64,000 bases of DNA from Conus ventricosus (Eukaryota > Mollusca > Gastropoda > Neogastropoda > Conidae): NCBI GenBank assembly GCA_018398815.1, contig CM031595.1:42570995-42634994 (forward strand). Direction: 5' to 3'. A program made the position numbers and the translations under genes. Positions 1 to 12,100 of the stretch are shown piece after piece (position 1 is the stretch's first letter; the number at the start of each line of letters is the position of its first letter). The notes beneath the pieces are model-generated. The model had not been told where the DNA came from, made no database searches, and saw nothing but the letters and a program-made list of their open reading frames with translations.

Positions 1-533
1 AACCATGTGACCTGACCTTAAAGAGACATTGGTTTTGTTATGAAACTCCATCTATGGTATGTTTTGATATGAAACTCCATTTATGGTACTTGATTAACAT
101 GATTTATATTATTTTTGTTGTGAAACTGTTTGTGATACTTTATTGACATGATTTGCTTTGTTCAACCTTTGTGTAATTGTTGTGATTTCAACTTTTGAAT
201 TTGATAAGCTTTCAGTTCTCTATGAGGAGGGAACTCTGTTGCGTTTGTTGATTGACACAGGATAGACTGCATCAGAAATGAGTTTGTGACGGACTTGCTG
301 TTATGGAACAAATAATGATTGATTTTATGTATTGAGGACTGTTGAAGCCCTCTGATTGCAAGGGGATGAGATTGATACCCTTCAAAAGAATGGCATCACA
401 GTTTGCATCTTTGTCTTTGGATTTTTAACTCTTTCCTTATATACCATCCACATTATGCAGCACTGTGCTCCATTCACAATGTGCTTCCTAATGTTGGGCG
501 CCACTGTCTGAGTGGACAGTTTCACATGAAACT
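1..533. other. Presumed XPO6 intron, no gene seen
   Basis: AT-rich single-copy-looking sequence to the left of the DIRS element. It should be intronic because XPO6 exons resume at 6,424 in the middle of the protein. No recognisable coding or RNA feature. Confidence 0.5.
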
Positions 534-628
534 ATCCCTGCCTCGTATACAATAAAGTCCGTACGACAACAAAACCCTTGAAAGGGGCCTCGTGCCTTGC
601 GCATGCTCAGATCAATCCTCTTTTCTCG
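534..628 (+). repeat. DIRS left inverted terminal repeat
   Basis: Contains TATCCCTGCCTCGTATAC, a CCCTTGAAAGG stretch, and the GCGCATGCTCAGATCAATCC motif. It matches 5,969-6,063 in inverted orientation, apart from single-base run-length differences. Confidence 0.85.
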
Positions 629-1089
629 GCAGCCTTTTCCCGTTAAACCTCGTGTACACGAGCAGCTAAGTATTTTTTGCTTTTCTCGCAATCGATCGAT
701 TGTTGTTGCTGTTCTTTGGTGTCCTTGCTTATGTTTTCACTTAAGGGAGAAACGTACGTGAAGTGATTGGGTGGTAAGGCGAGAGTTAAGGTTTCGTCAT
801 TCGATTCCCGCATCTCGCCGGCAGGCTCTTTGTCTCTAGCCGCGCCAAAACCTCCTCTCCCTTCAGCGTCACTTTCTCTCTATTCTTCTTCTTCTTCTTC
901 TTCTCCCAAGGGTTCACTTCAACTCAGCTGCGGTTCTGTTGTTGTGACAGCGAGCTCTTTCTCGCAACCCACAATTTGTGACGGTGATCGGCTCAGCTGC
1001 GGTTCTGTCGATCCCGTCCCTTTGTCCCCTAACGGTGAGCGACTCACTGCGGTTCTGTCGTTCCCGTTACTGCATCTTGTGTTCAGTTC

Positions 1090-1179
1090 AGCTGCGGTTT
1101 TACTGCACACAGTTCGGTTTCCATGGCAGAACCGAGCTGCGGTTTTACTGCACACAGTTCGGTTTCCATGGCAGAACCG
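1090..1179 (+). repeat. Perfect 45-bp tandem duplication
   Basis: Two adjacent identical 45-base units (1,090-1,134 and 1,135-1,179) in the 5' part of the DIRS gag-like region, each including CAGTTCGGTTTCCATGG. The related short motif CAGCTGCGGTTCTGT recurs near 930 and 990, so this whole leader is repetitive. Confidence 0.9.
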
Positions 1180-2990
1180 AAGATGCTCGAGCCCTCTACA
1201 ACGGAGGCTCCGGGGTGGGGCAATGAGGCAGACTTCTCGTCTACCTCTCCCTCTCGCTCGGTAGGCGATGCAAGGGAAGCAACTTCCTCTCAGGGGCTTG
1301 AATCTCGTTCGGCCCCGGTTGTTTCCCTTCCCCCACCTCATGTGTCTGCCCCTTCTTTTGGGCAGAACACTTGGGTTTCGCCCTCATTTCCGGGCGTCCC
1401 ACAGGGGACCGGCGCATTTACTGGGTTGGGCCAGCAGCCACAACCTCAGCCCCCCGTATCATGGGGTCAGGGCCCTTTGTCTTGGGCGCCATGGGCCCAA
1501 TGGCAGTATCCCCCGACCATGGGCTTTCCACAGCCCCCTGCTCCGGGTTTCCCTGGTGGCCGGGTTTTATGCCCAGCTCTCCACCAGTGCAGGCCTCTTC
1601 CTCCCAGGCCCCTCGGCCCACCCGATGGCTGATCCCTCCCCCGGAGTGTCTGGGGAATCAGCCAGCCCAGGCCACCCTGGGCTTTCGCCGCGCACCGCTT
1701 CGCCAAGGGCGGCCACCCCTCGGTCTGTGGCTCCGACCTGGTGGATTCTGAGTCAGAGGAAGAGGGCAGTCACCCGGTTTCTTATTCCTTCCGGGACTCG
1801 GTGGCCTTTCTGGCTTCCCTTGTCCCGGAGGCGGTGTCATATCCTCTCAGGAGGTCAGAGCCCCCTGCCCTTCGGCAGCGGAACTCGCCCTGGGATCTCA
1901 CCCACTGGCGGCTATGCCCTCCTCTCTGCTAAAGGAGTCGGTCATGGTGGCCGATGCATGAGGAGGGCCCAAATAAAAGTCAGGGCGCACTGAGGCACAG
2001 GACATCACGCCTGGTTCTGTCCCTGATTTTCCTGGTGCGCTGGCGTGCGGGAAGTATCCTTAAGCCAGAGAGTCTTCCATTTGCCAAGAAGGCCTTCTTG
2101 GCAAATGATACTATCCCGGAAGCCACTCTCCCAGGAGGACCTGCTCCTGGTCCAGGAGAGGGCGAAATCACACGCTCGGCAGGTGGCCCTTTCAGAGCGC
2201 TGCCTTGCCGAGTGGGAAAGTCTGCGAGGAGGGGTTTGGAAGCCATCTCAGTCATGGATTCCTTCCTAGGGGGACTAGTGTCTGCCCTTAAGGATCCTGA
2301 TTCAGAATCCTTCACCATCCGCCAGTCCGCGGACCCAGCGGCAGTGGTAGCCTGTATTCAGTCAATGGCTGAAGGGCTTAAGTTATTCGGCTGGGGCCTT
2401 CGCTAGGCTTCATCTGAACTCGGTTCTAGCGAGGAGAGATGCTGTCCTATTGGCATCTTCTGTGGCCCGCTCTGCCTCTGCCTGCGCCTCCCTCAGAGCC
2501 TTGCCAGTCAAGTCAGGGTCTCTGTTCGGGAATCATGTACAGGCTACCATTAAGAGCCAGGCCGAGATTAGGCGTGACCTCGCCTTTCACTCAGGCCCCC
2601 CTCCCCCCCGCCCCGGTTCAAAACGCAAGGGCCAGCGCCTTCTCATCACCGGGTCCCTCTCAGCCCAAGGGACGACAGTCATTTGGACCCCGGGGGGTCT
2701 GAGGCAAGCAACCCAGCAGGGTCGGCCTCAGGCACGGCCGGCGGGTCCGAAAGCTCCCACATCTCAGACGGCCCACCCCCAATGACTTGCCCCCGACCTG
2801 GGTACTCCACCCCAGGGCGGTCCTGTGGGCAGTCTGTCCAGGCACCTCAGTGCCTGGAGTGGCTTCCTGCAAGCCCTTGGGCTCTGCGGGTGATCAGGTC
2901 GGGGTTTCGTCTTCCTTGGGGTGCAGTAAAGGCTCCGCTCACTCCTTTCCCTCCTCCTTTCGCCTCCTCCGGGATCTAGCGGCCTCTTAG
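1123..2990 (+). pseudogene. DIRS gag-like region, frame-broken
   Basis: This is the position where DIRS elements carry a structural gag-like protein. A proline-, glycine- and serine-rich reading frame runs 1,123-1,632, followed by shorter frames (1,741-1,932, 1,954-2,406 and others) with acidic and basic patches. No zinc knuckle is seen. The assignment rests mainly on position ahead of the reverse transcriptase. Several frameshifts prevent a single product. Confidence 0.55.
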
Positions 2991-2999
2991 GCCTTAGAC

Positions 3000-3960
3000 C
3001 AGGAGGTCCTTTCGCTGTTAGCCAAGGGAGCCACAGAGGAAGTCCTCTTCCATTCCTCTCCGGGCTTTTATGGCCGCATTTTGTGGTTCCCAAAGCTTCT
3101 GGAGGATGGAGACCGGTTCTAGACCTCTCACCCTTGAACAGGTTTCTTATCGTCCTCCATTTTCGGATGGAAACCCCCATGTCAATCCGCGATGCCATGC
3201 ATCCGGCGACTGGGCGGTATCCATCGACCTGAAAGATGCGTACTTCCATCTCTTGATCCACCCAAGGGACAGGAAGTATCTCCGCTCCGTGTGGAGAAGC
3301 CGCGTTTTTCAGTTCAGGGCTCTTCCTTTGGGCTAGCCCCGGCCCCTTGGGTTTTCACGAAGGTGGCCCGGGAACTGTGCATGCACGTTCGGGAGAAAGG
3401 AATTCGTCTGAAGGCCTATCTCGACGATTGGCTTCTTCTTGCCTCATCCAGCACTCTGTGCTCCCAGCAAGCTCTCCAGGTTTTAAACTCTGTCAGCAGC
3501 TGGGATTTGTTCGCAACGAGGAGAAGTCTGATCTCATCCCATCGCAGCAGTTTCAGTTTCTGGGCATGTCCTTCCACACCACCAACTGGTTGGTCTCTCC
3601 AACCCTCCAACGCCTGGTTCGCCTCCAGCACCTCTTGGCCCATCTCCTTTCCTTGGATCAGGCTCCAGCCAGAAAGCTGGCCTCTCTTCTGGGTCTGATG
3701 GAGTCCTTGGCCCCCTTAGTGCCCCTCAGACGACTGCACAAACGCCGGTTTCAACGCCTCTTTCGCAAGCGTTGGTCTCAGGCGTTGCAGTCGTGGGACC
3801 TTCCGATCCTTCTCGGTCAGTGGTTCCAATCATCGGTGGCCCAATGGCACTCCCAGTCCTGGCTGGCTCAGGGAGTCCCCATCACACCCCTCCTCCTCAG
3901 GAGGACCTGTTCACGGACGCGTCCCAGTCCGGGTAGGGTGCCCACGTCAGCTCTCTGACG
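3000..3960 (+). pseudogene. DIRS reverse transcriptase, frame-broken
   Basis: It would copy the element RNA. SIDLKDAYFHLLIHP at about 3,220-3,264 is the first catalytic block, and the YLDD box lies at 3,417-3,428 followed by WLLLASS. QFQFLGMSFHT and a leucine-rich connection stretch follow. These are typical of the DIRS/Ngaro type. The blocks lie in at least three frames, so no full enzyme can be read. Confidence 0.85.
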
Positions 3961-4910
3961 GCAGCCGGGCAATGGTCCCCGAGATTGGATCCTGGCATAT
4001 GAATCGGCTGGAGCTGGAAGCCGTGTTCCAAGCCCTCAAAGGAGTTTCTTCCCTTCCTGAAGGGAAAACACGTTCTCCTCAACACCGACAACACGACTGT
4101 GACGTGTTATATCAACAACAAGGGGGGGCGCGTTCTCACTCCCTGTCCCTGAGGGCGGAACAGCTTCTCCTTTGGTGCGAGACACAATCAATCCGGATCT
4201 CGGCCAAACACGTTCCCGGAAGATCAACATTCTCGCGGACTCCCTCAGCAGGTCGCACATGGTTCTTCCCTTGGAATGGACTCTTGTCCACTCAGTCCTG
4301 GAACCTCTTGGACTGTATGGTTCAAACCACAGGTAGACCTGTTCGCGACTCGGTTCAACCACCGTCTCCAACTGTATGTCTCCCCAGTTCCGGATCCGGC
4401 AGCGTGGGCTGTGGACACCCTGTCCATCCCTTGGTCCGGACTGACGGGCTATGCCTTTCCCCCGTTCCCCATTCTGGGAAAAGTTCTCCGCAAAGCAAGG
4501 GAAGACGCAGCCACGCTGATTCTTGTGGCTCCACACTGGCCGGCCCAAGCGTGGTTTCCAGAACTGTTACACCTGTCTCACGTGCCTCCGATACCGCTCG
4601 CCTTGAAAGCAAAATCCCTGCTTCAGCCACGGTCAGGCTTTCCACACGGCAATCCAAACGTGCTGCATCTTCACGCCTGGCTACTGTGCGGGACGCGCTG
4701 TCTGCACAAGGCGCCTCCCCAGCGGTAATCGGCCTTGTGGAACATGCCCACAGGCCAGGCACCCAAAGTGTCTACAGTGTCCACTGGAATGGCTGGCTCT
4801 CTTGGTGCTTCAACCACGCAGTATCTCCTCATTCTCCCTCTCAATGCCAATTGGCGAACTACCTAGCTTTTCTTTCATCGGAGAAAAAAACTTTCTGCCT
4901 CCTCTGTTAA
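3960..4910 (+). pseudogene. DIRS RNase H and connecting region, frame-broken
   Basis: RNase H removes the RNA strand during copying. Visible pieces are LELEAVFQALKGV near 4,010, a NTDNTT-like motif near 4,085 read in another frame, SLSLRAEQLLLWCE, and AKHVPG. Behind them DLFATRFNHRLQLYVS and WSGLTGYAFPPFPIL are the stretch DIRS elements carry between RNase H and recombinase. Multiple frame breaks. Confidence 0.75.
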
Positions 4911-5783
4911 GGTTCACAGGGCGGCTATTTCCACCACTATCCGCCAGTTAGGGGGCCCCTCCTTCATGGACGACCCTCTTCTGCGGGATCTGGTCAGAGG
5001 AGCAGCCCTACAGGAGGCCCGATGCCCCCGCCGTACCCGGCGTGGGATCTTTTCTTAGTCCTCTCCTCCCTCAGGCTCCCCTCTTACGAGCCCATCTGGG
5101 AGTGTTCTCTGAAATTCCTTTCCTTCAAAACAGCCTTTCTCGTTTCCCTGGCCTCAGGGAGGCGCTGCAGTGAAGTCCATGCCCTTAGTGGCCTGCCTGG
5201 GGAGTCGCCTCTGAACCGATGGCTCGATTATCTCTTCGCCTCCTCCCAGAATTTTTAGCGAAAAACCAGTTTGCAGGTTCTCCTTCCCCGACTATCTCCA
5301 TTCTTCCTCTCACTTCTATTCTCGCCTCAGACGACGAAGACCGCACTCTCTGTCCGGTGCGCGCTCTGCGGGAGTATAGGAAACGCACGAAATCTTCTCG
5401 CTCCAAGCAGCGCCACCTGTTTCTCTCTTACAATGAAGGTTATAAGGAGACATCAGGCGCTCTATCAATCTCTCGATGGCTGAGAGAAGTCATTAAAGCT
5501 GCGTACGCGAGACCTGAAGGGGATTTGGCTGTTTTCTCACCAAGACCTCATGAGATTAGGGCATGGGCGTCTTTCGCTGGCAGTAGCTCATAATGCCAGC
5601 ATTCAGAGTGTGTTAGATGCCGCATATTGGCGTTCCCTGGCACCTTCATCCAATTCTACCTGCGCGACGTTTCTCGTCTGCACGAATGATGGGTCTAGGG
5701 ATCGCATCAGCTGTGGTGGCTCAACACTCCATCTCTGCCACACGCTCCAGCTCTTCTCGCTCCTCCAGACGGTAACCAGGTGA
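4880..5783 (+). pseudogene. DIRS tyrosine recombinase, frame-broken
   Basis: This recombinase would insert the circular DNA copy. The first catalytic arginine fits SLASGRRCSEVHAL (about 5,138-5,180). LCPVRALREY lies near 5,350-5,377, the HEIRA box (H-x-x-R) at about 5,549-5,563, and FIQFYLRDV with the candidate nucleophilic tyrosine at 5,656-5,658. All four landmarks are present, but in different frames, so the gene is not readable as it stands. Confidence 0.85.
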
Positions 5784-5814
5784 GCCCTCCTTCCGTAGTG
5801 CGACTCTGCATTAG

Positions 5815-6142
5815 TGAGCCACGGTATAGTATGTGTAATTAAAAGGAAATTTTTATTCTAAAATTACGTTTTAATCTAACATACTTACCGTGGCTCACGC
5901 AGAGGCCCTCCCTACCTCCCCGCCTTCCTGGTTCCATCAGGAGTTCTCAGTCAGGGTTTGATATACCTCGAAAAGAGGATTGATCTGAGCATGCGCAAGG
6001 CACGAGGCCCTTTCAAGGGTTTTTGTTGTCCGTACGGACTTTATTGTATACGAGGCAGGGATAGCAAATTGCTGCCGCTTATTGCATAGTGAACCACGGT
6101 AAGTATGTTAGATTAAACGTAATTTTAGAATAAAAATTTCCT
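5815..6142. repeat. DIRS internal complementary region
   Basis: The segment 5,843-5,897 recurs inverted at 6,088-6,142. In addition, 5,815-5,835 can pair with 5,879-5,898 through GAGCCACGG and CCGTGGCTC. DIRS elements need such complementary regions to close circular intermediates, so this is probably part of the element rather than a separate insertion. Confidence 0.7.
5969..6063 (-). repeat. DIRS right inverted terminal repeat
   Basis: Reverse complement of 534-628 with small run-length differences. It is followed by a second inverted match to 5,843-5,897. Confidence 0.85.
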
Positions 6143-6423
6143 TATGTGTTTAAAATGCTGATTATTAAACTAGATCAGAAATCTAACACAGAAATGAAAA
6201 AATATAAGTCAGACTGCTAAGCATGTTAGTAAGCAATGGTTGTGGAACCATAAATGTTGCATGTACAACGGGGAAAGACTAGCTCCAGCAGGATATGTAG
6301 GGAAGTAGTTGAGAATGCTTGCTGATGGCATGAGCACATCTTTGCAACAAACATCATACAGAATTGTATAACAAATCATGTAGAATATTTGTTGTGTACC
6401 AGTCCCATGAATGGTGTTTTCAG

Positions 6424-6532
6424 ATACAAGGAAGCATTGACGTCATTGGTGACCAACATTCTGCAGAAAATCATGTTTCGTTTTAACCAGACTCAGCTCG
6501 AGGAGCTCGATGATGACACGCTGGATGATGAT
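6424..6532 (+). CDS. XPO6: XPO6 exon (acidic LEELDDDTLDDD segment)
   Basis: The exon follows a TTTTCAG acceptor and ends before GTGAGC. It starts with the last base of a split codon, then reads 36 uninterrupted codons with FRFNQTQLEELDDD, which matches the acidic patch of the XPO6 family. It ends in phase 0, fitting the next exon. No indels are seen. It lies about 280 bases right of the DIRS element and about 145 left of the mariner. Confidence 0.88.
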
Positions 6533-8944
6533 GTGAGCCATATTTTCTTATAGTACAGTTGAATCTATACTTATGAAAAACAATGACAACAACAACAAAA
6601 ATAGAAGGCTATATCCATATTTACTTCCATTAGCTCACTACCTACTGGCCAATTTGAAATTCAACATTCCTCTGTATACGAGGGCCACCCCATAAGTTCT
6701 TGGATGGGAAAAGATGGAAGTACACTGGCATTTCTTACCTAGCCCATCTTTTCAAAGTATCCTCCATCAGCGTGTATGCACTTTTCCATCCTTCTAAACC
6801 ACGAATCCATCACCCCAGCCCACTCCGACTTAAGTATACCAGAAATCAAGCCCTTGGCAAACGCTCGGGCATCTTCAGGCCTCTCAAACGGCTTTCCTTT
6901 CAGTTGTTTTTTCAAACGAGGGAAAAAAAGAAGTCACAAGGGGCTAGGTCAGGAGAATACGGAGGATGAGTGACGAGCTGCATGCTGTTCTCTTGCAAGA
7001 AGTCTAAAGTTGCAGCTGCCGTGTGGGCGCTGGCGTTGTTGTGGTGGAGGAGTAGGTGGCGGATACCGGTCCGTGGTCGCCGTGCACTCCAAGCCTCGAA
7101 CACTTTTGGCAGGCAGGTACCATTCAGCGTTCACTGTCTTTCTTTCCAGAAGCGGTACAGTAGTCACATGGCCGGATCTTGCGAAGAAAACTGCAATCAT
7201 TTGCTTTGTGCAGCTTCTTGATCTCTTAAATTTCACAGGTGGGGTTTCCCTGGAAACGGCCAAACTGACGACTGCTGCTTTGTTTCGGGGTCATACTGGT
7301 AAACATAGGTTTCGTCACCTGTGACGATATTGGAGACCCTAACTGATCTTCCTCCGTCAAATTTTTGCAGCATAAACTGGCACCATTCAACCCTAGCCCT
7401 CGTCTGCTCCCCAATCAGCTGGTGGGGCACCCAACGGGCGCAACGCTTCCGTACAGAGAGATTGTGCCGAAGAATGCGGTTTAAGCTTCCTGATGAAAGG
7501 TTTAGAGTATCCTTGAGTTCATCCTCCGTGATTCGAGGATTTTCTGTAATCATGGCCTTCACTGTGCTCACGTTCCCATCGGTAGTAACTGAAACTGGAC
7601 GTCCACAACGGTCACGATCTTCCAACGACATGTACCAAACTGAAATTCTGTGAACCACCTATGGACTGTGATAATGATGGAGCCTTGTCGCCAAAACAGT
7701 TTTGTCAAACTTATAAAACTTTCCTTGAAAGACTTCCTTTGAAGATAGTCATAATAAATCATGGCACGAAAATCTCTCCAAGACAGGCTCTCTGCAACAC
7801 TTTGAAAACCGTTCCCCTTGTCATCCATTTTGCTGTCTAGAACAAATTTGGCTCTGACGATTTTTATCATTTTTTGTGTCATAGCTATTATGACATCGCT
7901 TGTGATGATGATATAGAAATTGAAATTATGACGTCAGTGGTTTCTGCGCATCCGAGAACTTATGGGGTGGCCCTCGTATGGGCGTTTGTACACATTTTTT
8001 CTAAAAATCATTAAAAAAATTACACTACAACAAAAACACTAGAAATTTGGACTCAGAATTGTTGTGTGATTGAACAGGGTCAGCACAAAGTTTCAAAGCT
8101 GTAGCATATATGAAGCTCTTTTGCACAGTCATATAAGTGAAATTTTCTCTGTTCTTGAAAAAATGCCCATTTTCATCATAAATCACTTTGCGAAACCCAG
8201 TAGAGTGTAAAAAATAGCTACTTGCCAGTTTCTTTACAAAGTTAAAGAACTAAAATCAATGAAATATGACAGAGTACTTTGTAGTTTGTCATTCAGCATT
8301 CTTCACGAGTCTGGATAGTTGTTTTTGTATTGGAAAAAAAAAATCATTAAAAAATAATGGCTTCACTCACTCTCTTCAAATTTTGACACAAAATTTAAGT
8401 GTGTACCTGTACAAACAAAGTACATAATTCAAAGCTCTTGCTTATTTAGTACTCTGTCAGTCACAGGAAGAAGATGGGGTATCTTTCATGATGAGGTTAG
8501 TTGGAAATATGAACAGGTGTGAACCTATGCTTCTCTTGAAAAAAGGGCTTTTTCTATACAGATCTCATTTAGAATGCCGGCAATATGTACACAATGACTA
8601 CTTGAAAGTTTCTAGAGTATCAAAAATGCACAAACATCAATCATACACTGTTGGCCATGAGTGGTCACTGCGGTCCACTCCTGCCATGTTGACTATGTAG
8701 TCCTGGACAGCTTTGGGCTTCATCCTCCTGCCTGTCCTTGTGTTGACCTCCCCCACTTCAGCTGGATCTATTTAGGTGGTGGTCAAGTCAGACAAAAAAA
8801 CAGGATCATAATCTCAGTCTCAATAAACTACAGGGTCATGATCAAAATCTCAACTTTACTCAGTCTTCTTGTCAATAAAATTTTTTTTTGTGGTCAAGTT
8901 CAGCATATTTGTCCATATGTACATGAACAGAGTTGAAAAAGAAA

Positions 8945-9002
<58 letters not shown>

Positions 9003-9086
9003 CACACACACACATTACACTCACACCACACCAACACACACACTCACCACACCACACCACACCACACCACACCACACCACACCACA

Positions 9087-9142
<56 letters not shown>

Positions 9143-12100
9143 AAAGACACAGACTGACAGAGTAAATAATAATGACTAAATACCTAGGTGTAAAGTGTGG
9201 ACCTGATCTGGTCGAAAAAACCTAAGGGGGTGTGGTCAGTCACGCCTTGCAACTTCAGTCCATGTGTTTGCTGGCCTGTGTATGGAGGTATTGATGGAAA
9301 AAAAGAAAAATCTCCATGCCTGTCTCTCGCCATAAACTGGAGAAAATCTTCCCCACTCAGGTCTGTTGGTGGTTCATTGCATATGCATAGCCTCGAGCTA
9401 CGCACCCCCACTATCTGACTCCACCCACTCCTCTCTCTCTGAACGTCACCATGTTCAATTTCCAACCCAGTTTCACTCTCTTCAGACGGGCTAAATTCGC
9501 TGTCACCATCGTGTTTAATATCTTCAAGGTCTTATCCCCTTCAGTTTGAACAAGTTCAACAGCTTCACTAAGCTGTAAACACATGTTCCCTGTCTGTTTT
9601 TCACACCACGTGTTGAAGGCTGAGATGCCATTGTATCTTACGTCAAACACAGGACTGGGCTGGTGTAAAATAGATCAGTGGTCAGCCAACACATCACGGC
9701 GTGGCCTGCGCAGCGTTGAAAGGTTGCTCTATGATAATGAGCCTATCACATGGCACGCTCGGTTACCATAACTGATTGACGTTCACCCAAAAAATATGCT
9801 AATGTGCGATCCGCTATTGCGAATGTCAGAGAGAAAGCATTGTGTGCGAGACATCCGCTATAGCGGACATCAGAGTGGAGTGAGTTAAGAGAATATGATC
9901 TACAGAGGAAAAGCAGCTTTGGAATCTTTCATTAAGCTCCTTTCTGTCAGCAGATTACAATCTCTTGCAGGGGTAAATGTGAATATTGCCCAACAAAAAC
10001 CAAGACACCATTACATTATCAGCCCTTTTCAACATAGTGTATATTTTTTTTTGACAGTTTTTACTTGAAAGTGGCTGTTCTTATTTGAGTGTTATCTGTA
10101 CAGGTTTTTAGTTGATTGGTTGGTTTTTAGTTTGTGGCAGCAACTGTCCCATACTTTACCACCACAATGGTGAAATCTTGACATACTATTCCTTATAGTG
10201 TAATAATTTTTAAAATGTAAACAAATTGCTAAGAAATCCAGTTACATTAGTAATTCAAACTAAGAGAACTTCTTCATTGGATGATTTTGTCTTTACTTTG
10301 ACTTTCAAGTTTTATGAATAGCTACTAATTAAACAAAGTGAAAGCATAAAAACTTACTTAACATTTGTGTTCATTTTATTGTATGCAGAGCGAAACAGAG
10401 TGGCAGCACTTCTTACGACAGTCCCTAGAAGTTGTAGCAAAGTTGCAGAACTGACAACTGCAGAGACATTTCAGCTCATTGTAAGTGCCCTGTGTAAGTG
10501 ATCTTTATGTGAGAGGTACAGATAGAGTTTGTTTTTGTGTGTGGAGTATGTCTGTGTGTAGATCCACAAGCACAGTGCTTTTTAGATGATAATCAATTTG
10601 CTCAGTGTAAAAGCATTGTCAGTTTCAGTAACTGAAAGTATATTTTCACAGCTGGTCAAAATATCTCATTGTCTTGTTTCATGAATGAAATACTGTTGGA
10701 TTACATAACTGTTTCATTATCATTCTTTCATAAAGCTACTGAATTTGGAAAAAAAATAAAGAGAAAATACACTCTATTGTGTGTGTAATATGTCCCTTTC
10801 CAGTCGGTTGAGCTATGTCTTGCAGCATCAGTTGAATTGAATGTTGTTTTGGGTTGTTTTTTTTATGGTAATCCTTGCAAATCTTTATGAAGAAAAAGAA
10901 ACACCCGAAGGTGCTGGGAGGACCCAGAGAAGCACCGTCTTCACCTGCCTTTAGAGCAGTCCTGTACCACCCTTTGAGGTCTGCGCTGTGTTGACGATGG
11001 GTACAGGCACGCGCAGGACACTCCATTAAGATATCAAGGGACATAACTGCTCCTGAACAGAGGTAAATTAGACTACAGGATGCAGCTCATAACAGCCTTA
11101 AAGTAGCATCCCCATGGGTGTACCAGCCCGTATTTCATGAAGTGTAGTCTAATTTACCTCTGTTCAGGAGCAGTTATGTCCCTTGATATCTTAATGGAGT
11201 GTCCTGCGCGTGCCTGTACCCATCGTCAACACAGCGCAGACCTCAAAGGGTGGTACAGGACTGCTTTAAAGGCAGGTGAAGACGGTGCTTCTCTGGGTCC
11301 TCCCAGCACCTTCGGGTGTTTCTTTTTCTTGGATTACATAACTGTTTCATTATCATTCTTTCATAAAGCTGCTGAATTTGGAAAAAAAATAAAGAGAAAA
11401 TACACTCTATTGTGTGTGTAATATGTCCCTTTCCAGTTGGTTGAGCTATGTCTTGCAGCATCAGTTGAATTGCATGTTGTTTTGGGTTGTTTTTTTTATG
11501 GTAATCCTTGCAAATCATTTTTGATTTCTAGATTCTACTCATGGTATCATCATGTGATACCATGTAATAATGCTTGTGATGATAAAAGAAGCAAAACAAC
11601 AAATAATAGTTCAACCAGTCTTGGTTATATGTGCATGTTCTGTCCACAGTGGACACCCTTTCAGGAGCATGTGGAGGCCTACTTTGGGCTGGAGAAGTAT
11701 GTGACTAACGGGGGCACTCAGGGCCGTCGCTTGAACATCTCGCAGAGAATGACTGCCGTCGGCTTCACTGCATGTTGAGAGACCTGTCCTCTCTCCTGCA
11801 GGCACTAGGACGCCTGGCAGACCACTTTATCGGGGAGCACTTTGCTGACAGATATGCCAATGCCAAGCTGCTGATCGAAAGGTACATTTTTGTAGGATTA
11901 TCCTGGCTTTGGTACAGGTACTATTTTATAAATTCATTTGCTGTAGTACCTGATCTTTCACAAATTTGTATATATGAATAGAATGCATCTACTGTCTTTT
12001 CACAGTCTTTTTGTACATTTCTGTTCCTTAGTGAGTTTGTTGTTGTTGTTTGGTATGTTCTGTTCATTTGTCTGGCAGGTATTTATTCTGATTCATAAGT

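Larger units (their letters stand above)
534..6142 (+). mobile_element. DIRS-type tyrosine-recombinase retrotransposon, degraded
   Basis: DIRS elements copy through RNA and integrate with a tyrosine recombinase instead of a DDE integrase. The order here is proline-rich gag-like region, reverse transcriptase, RNase H, tyrosine recombinase. The ends support the class: about 95 bp at 534-628 recur inverted at 5,969-6,063, and 5,843-5,897 recur inverted at 6,088-6,142, the split-repeat layout expected for DIRS. The two terminal copies differ by small homopolymer indels. All reading frames are interrupted. It lies in the XPO6 intron, in the same orientation as the gene. Confidence 0.88.

Noticed and set aside
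8869..9165. Open frames of Thr-His and Cys-Val repeats on both strands
   Set aside because: They are translations of a CA microsatellite.
10736..11421. Two mirror-image frames with the same MSLDILMECPARACTHRQ start
   Set aside because: They lie in the two arms of an inverted repeat on opposite strands; there is no domain and no splice context.
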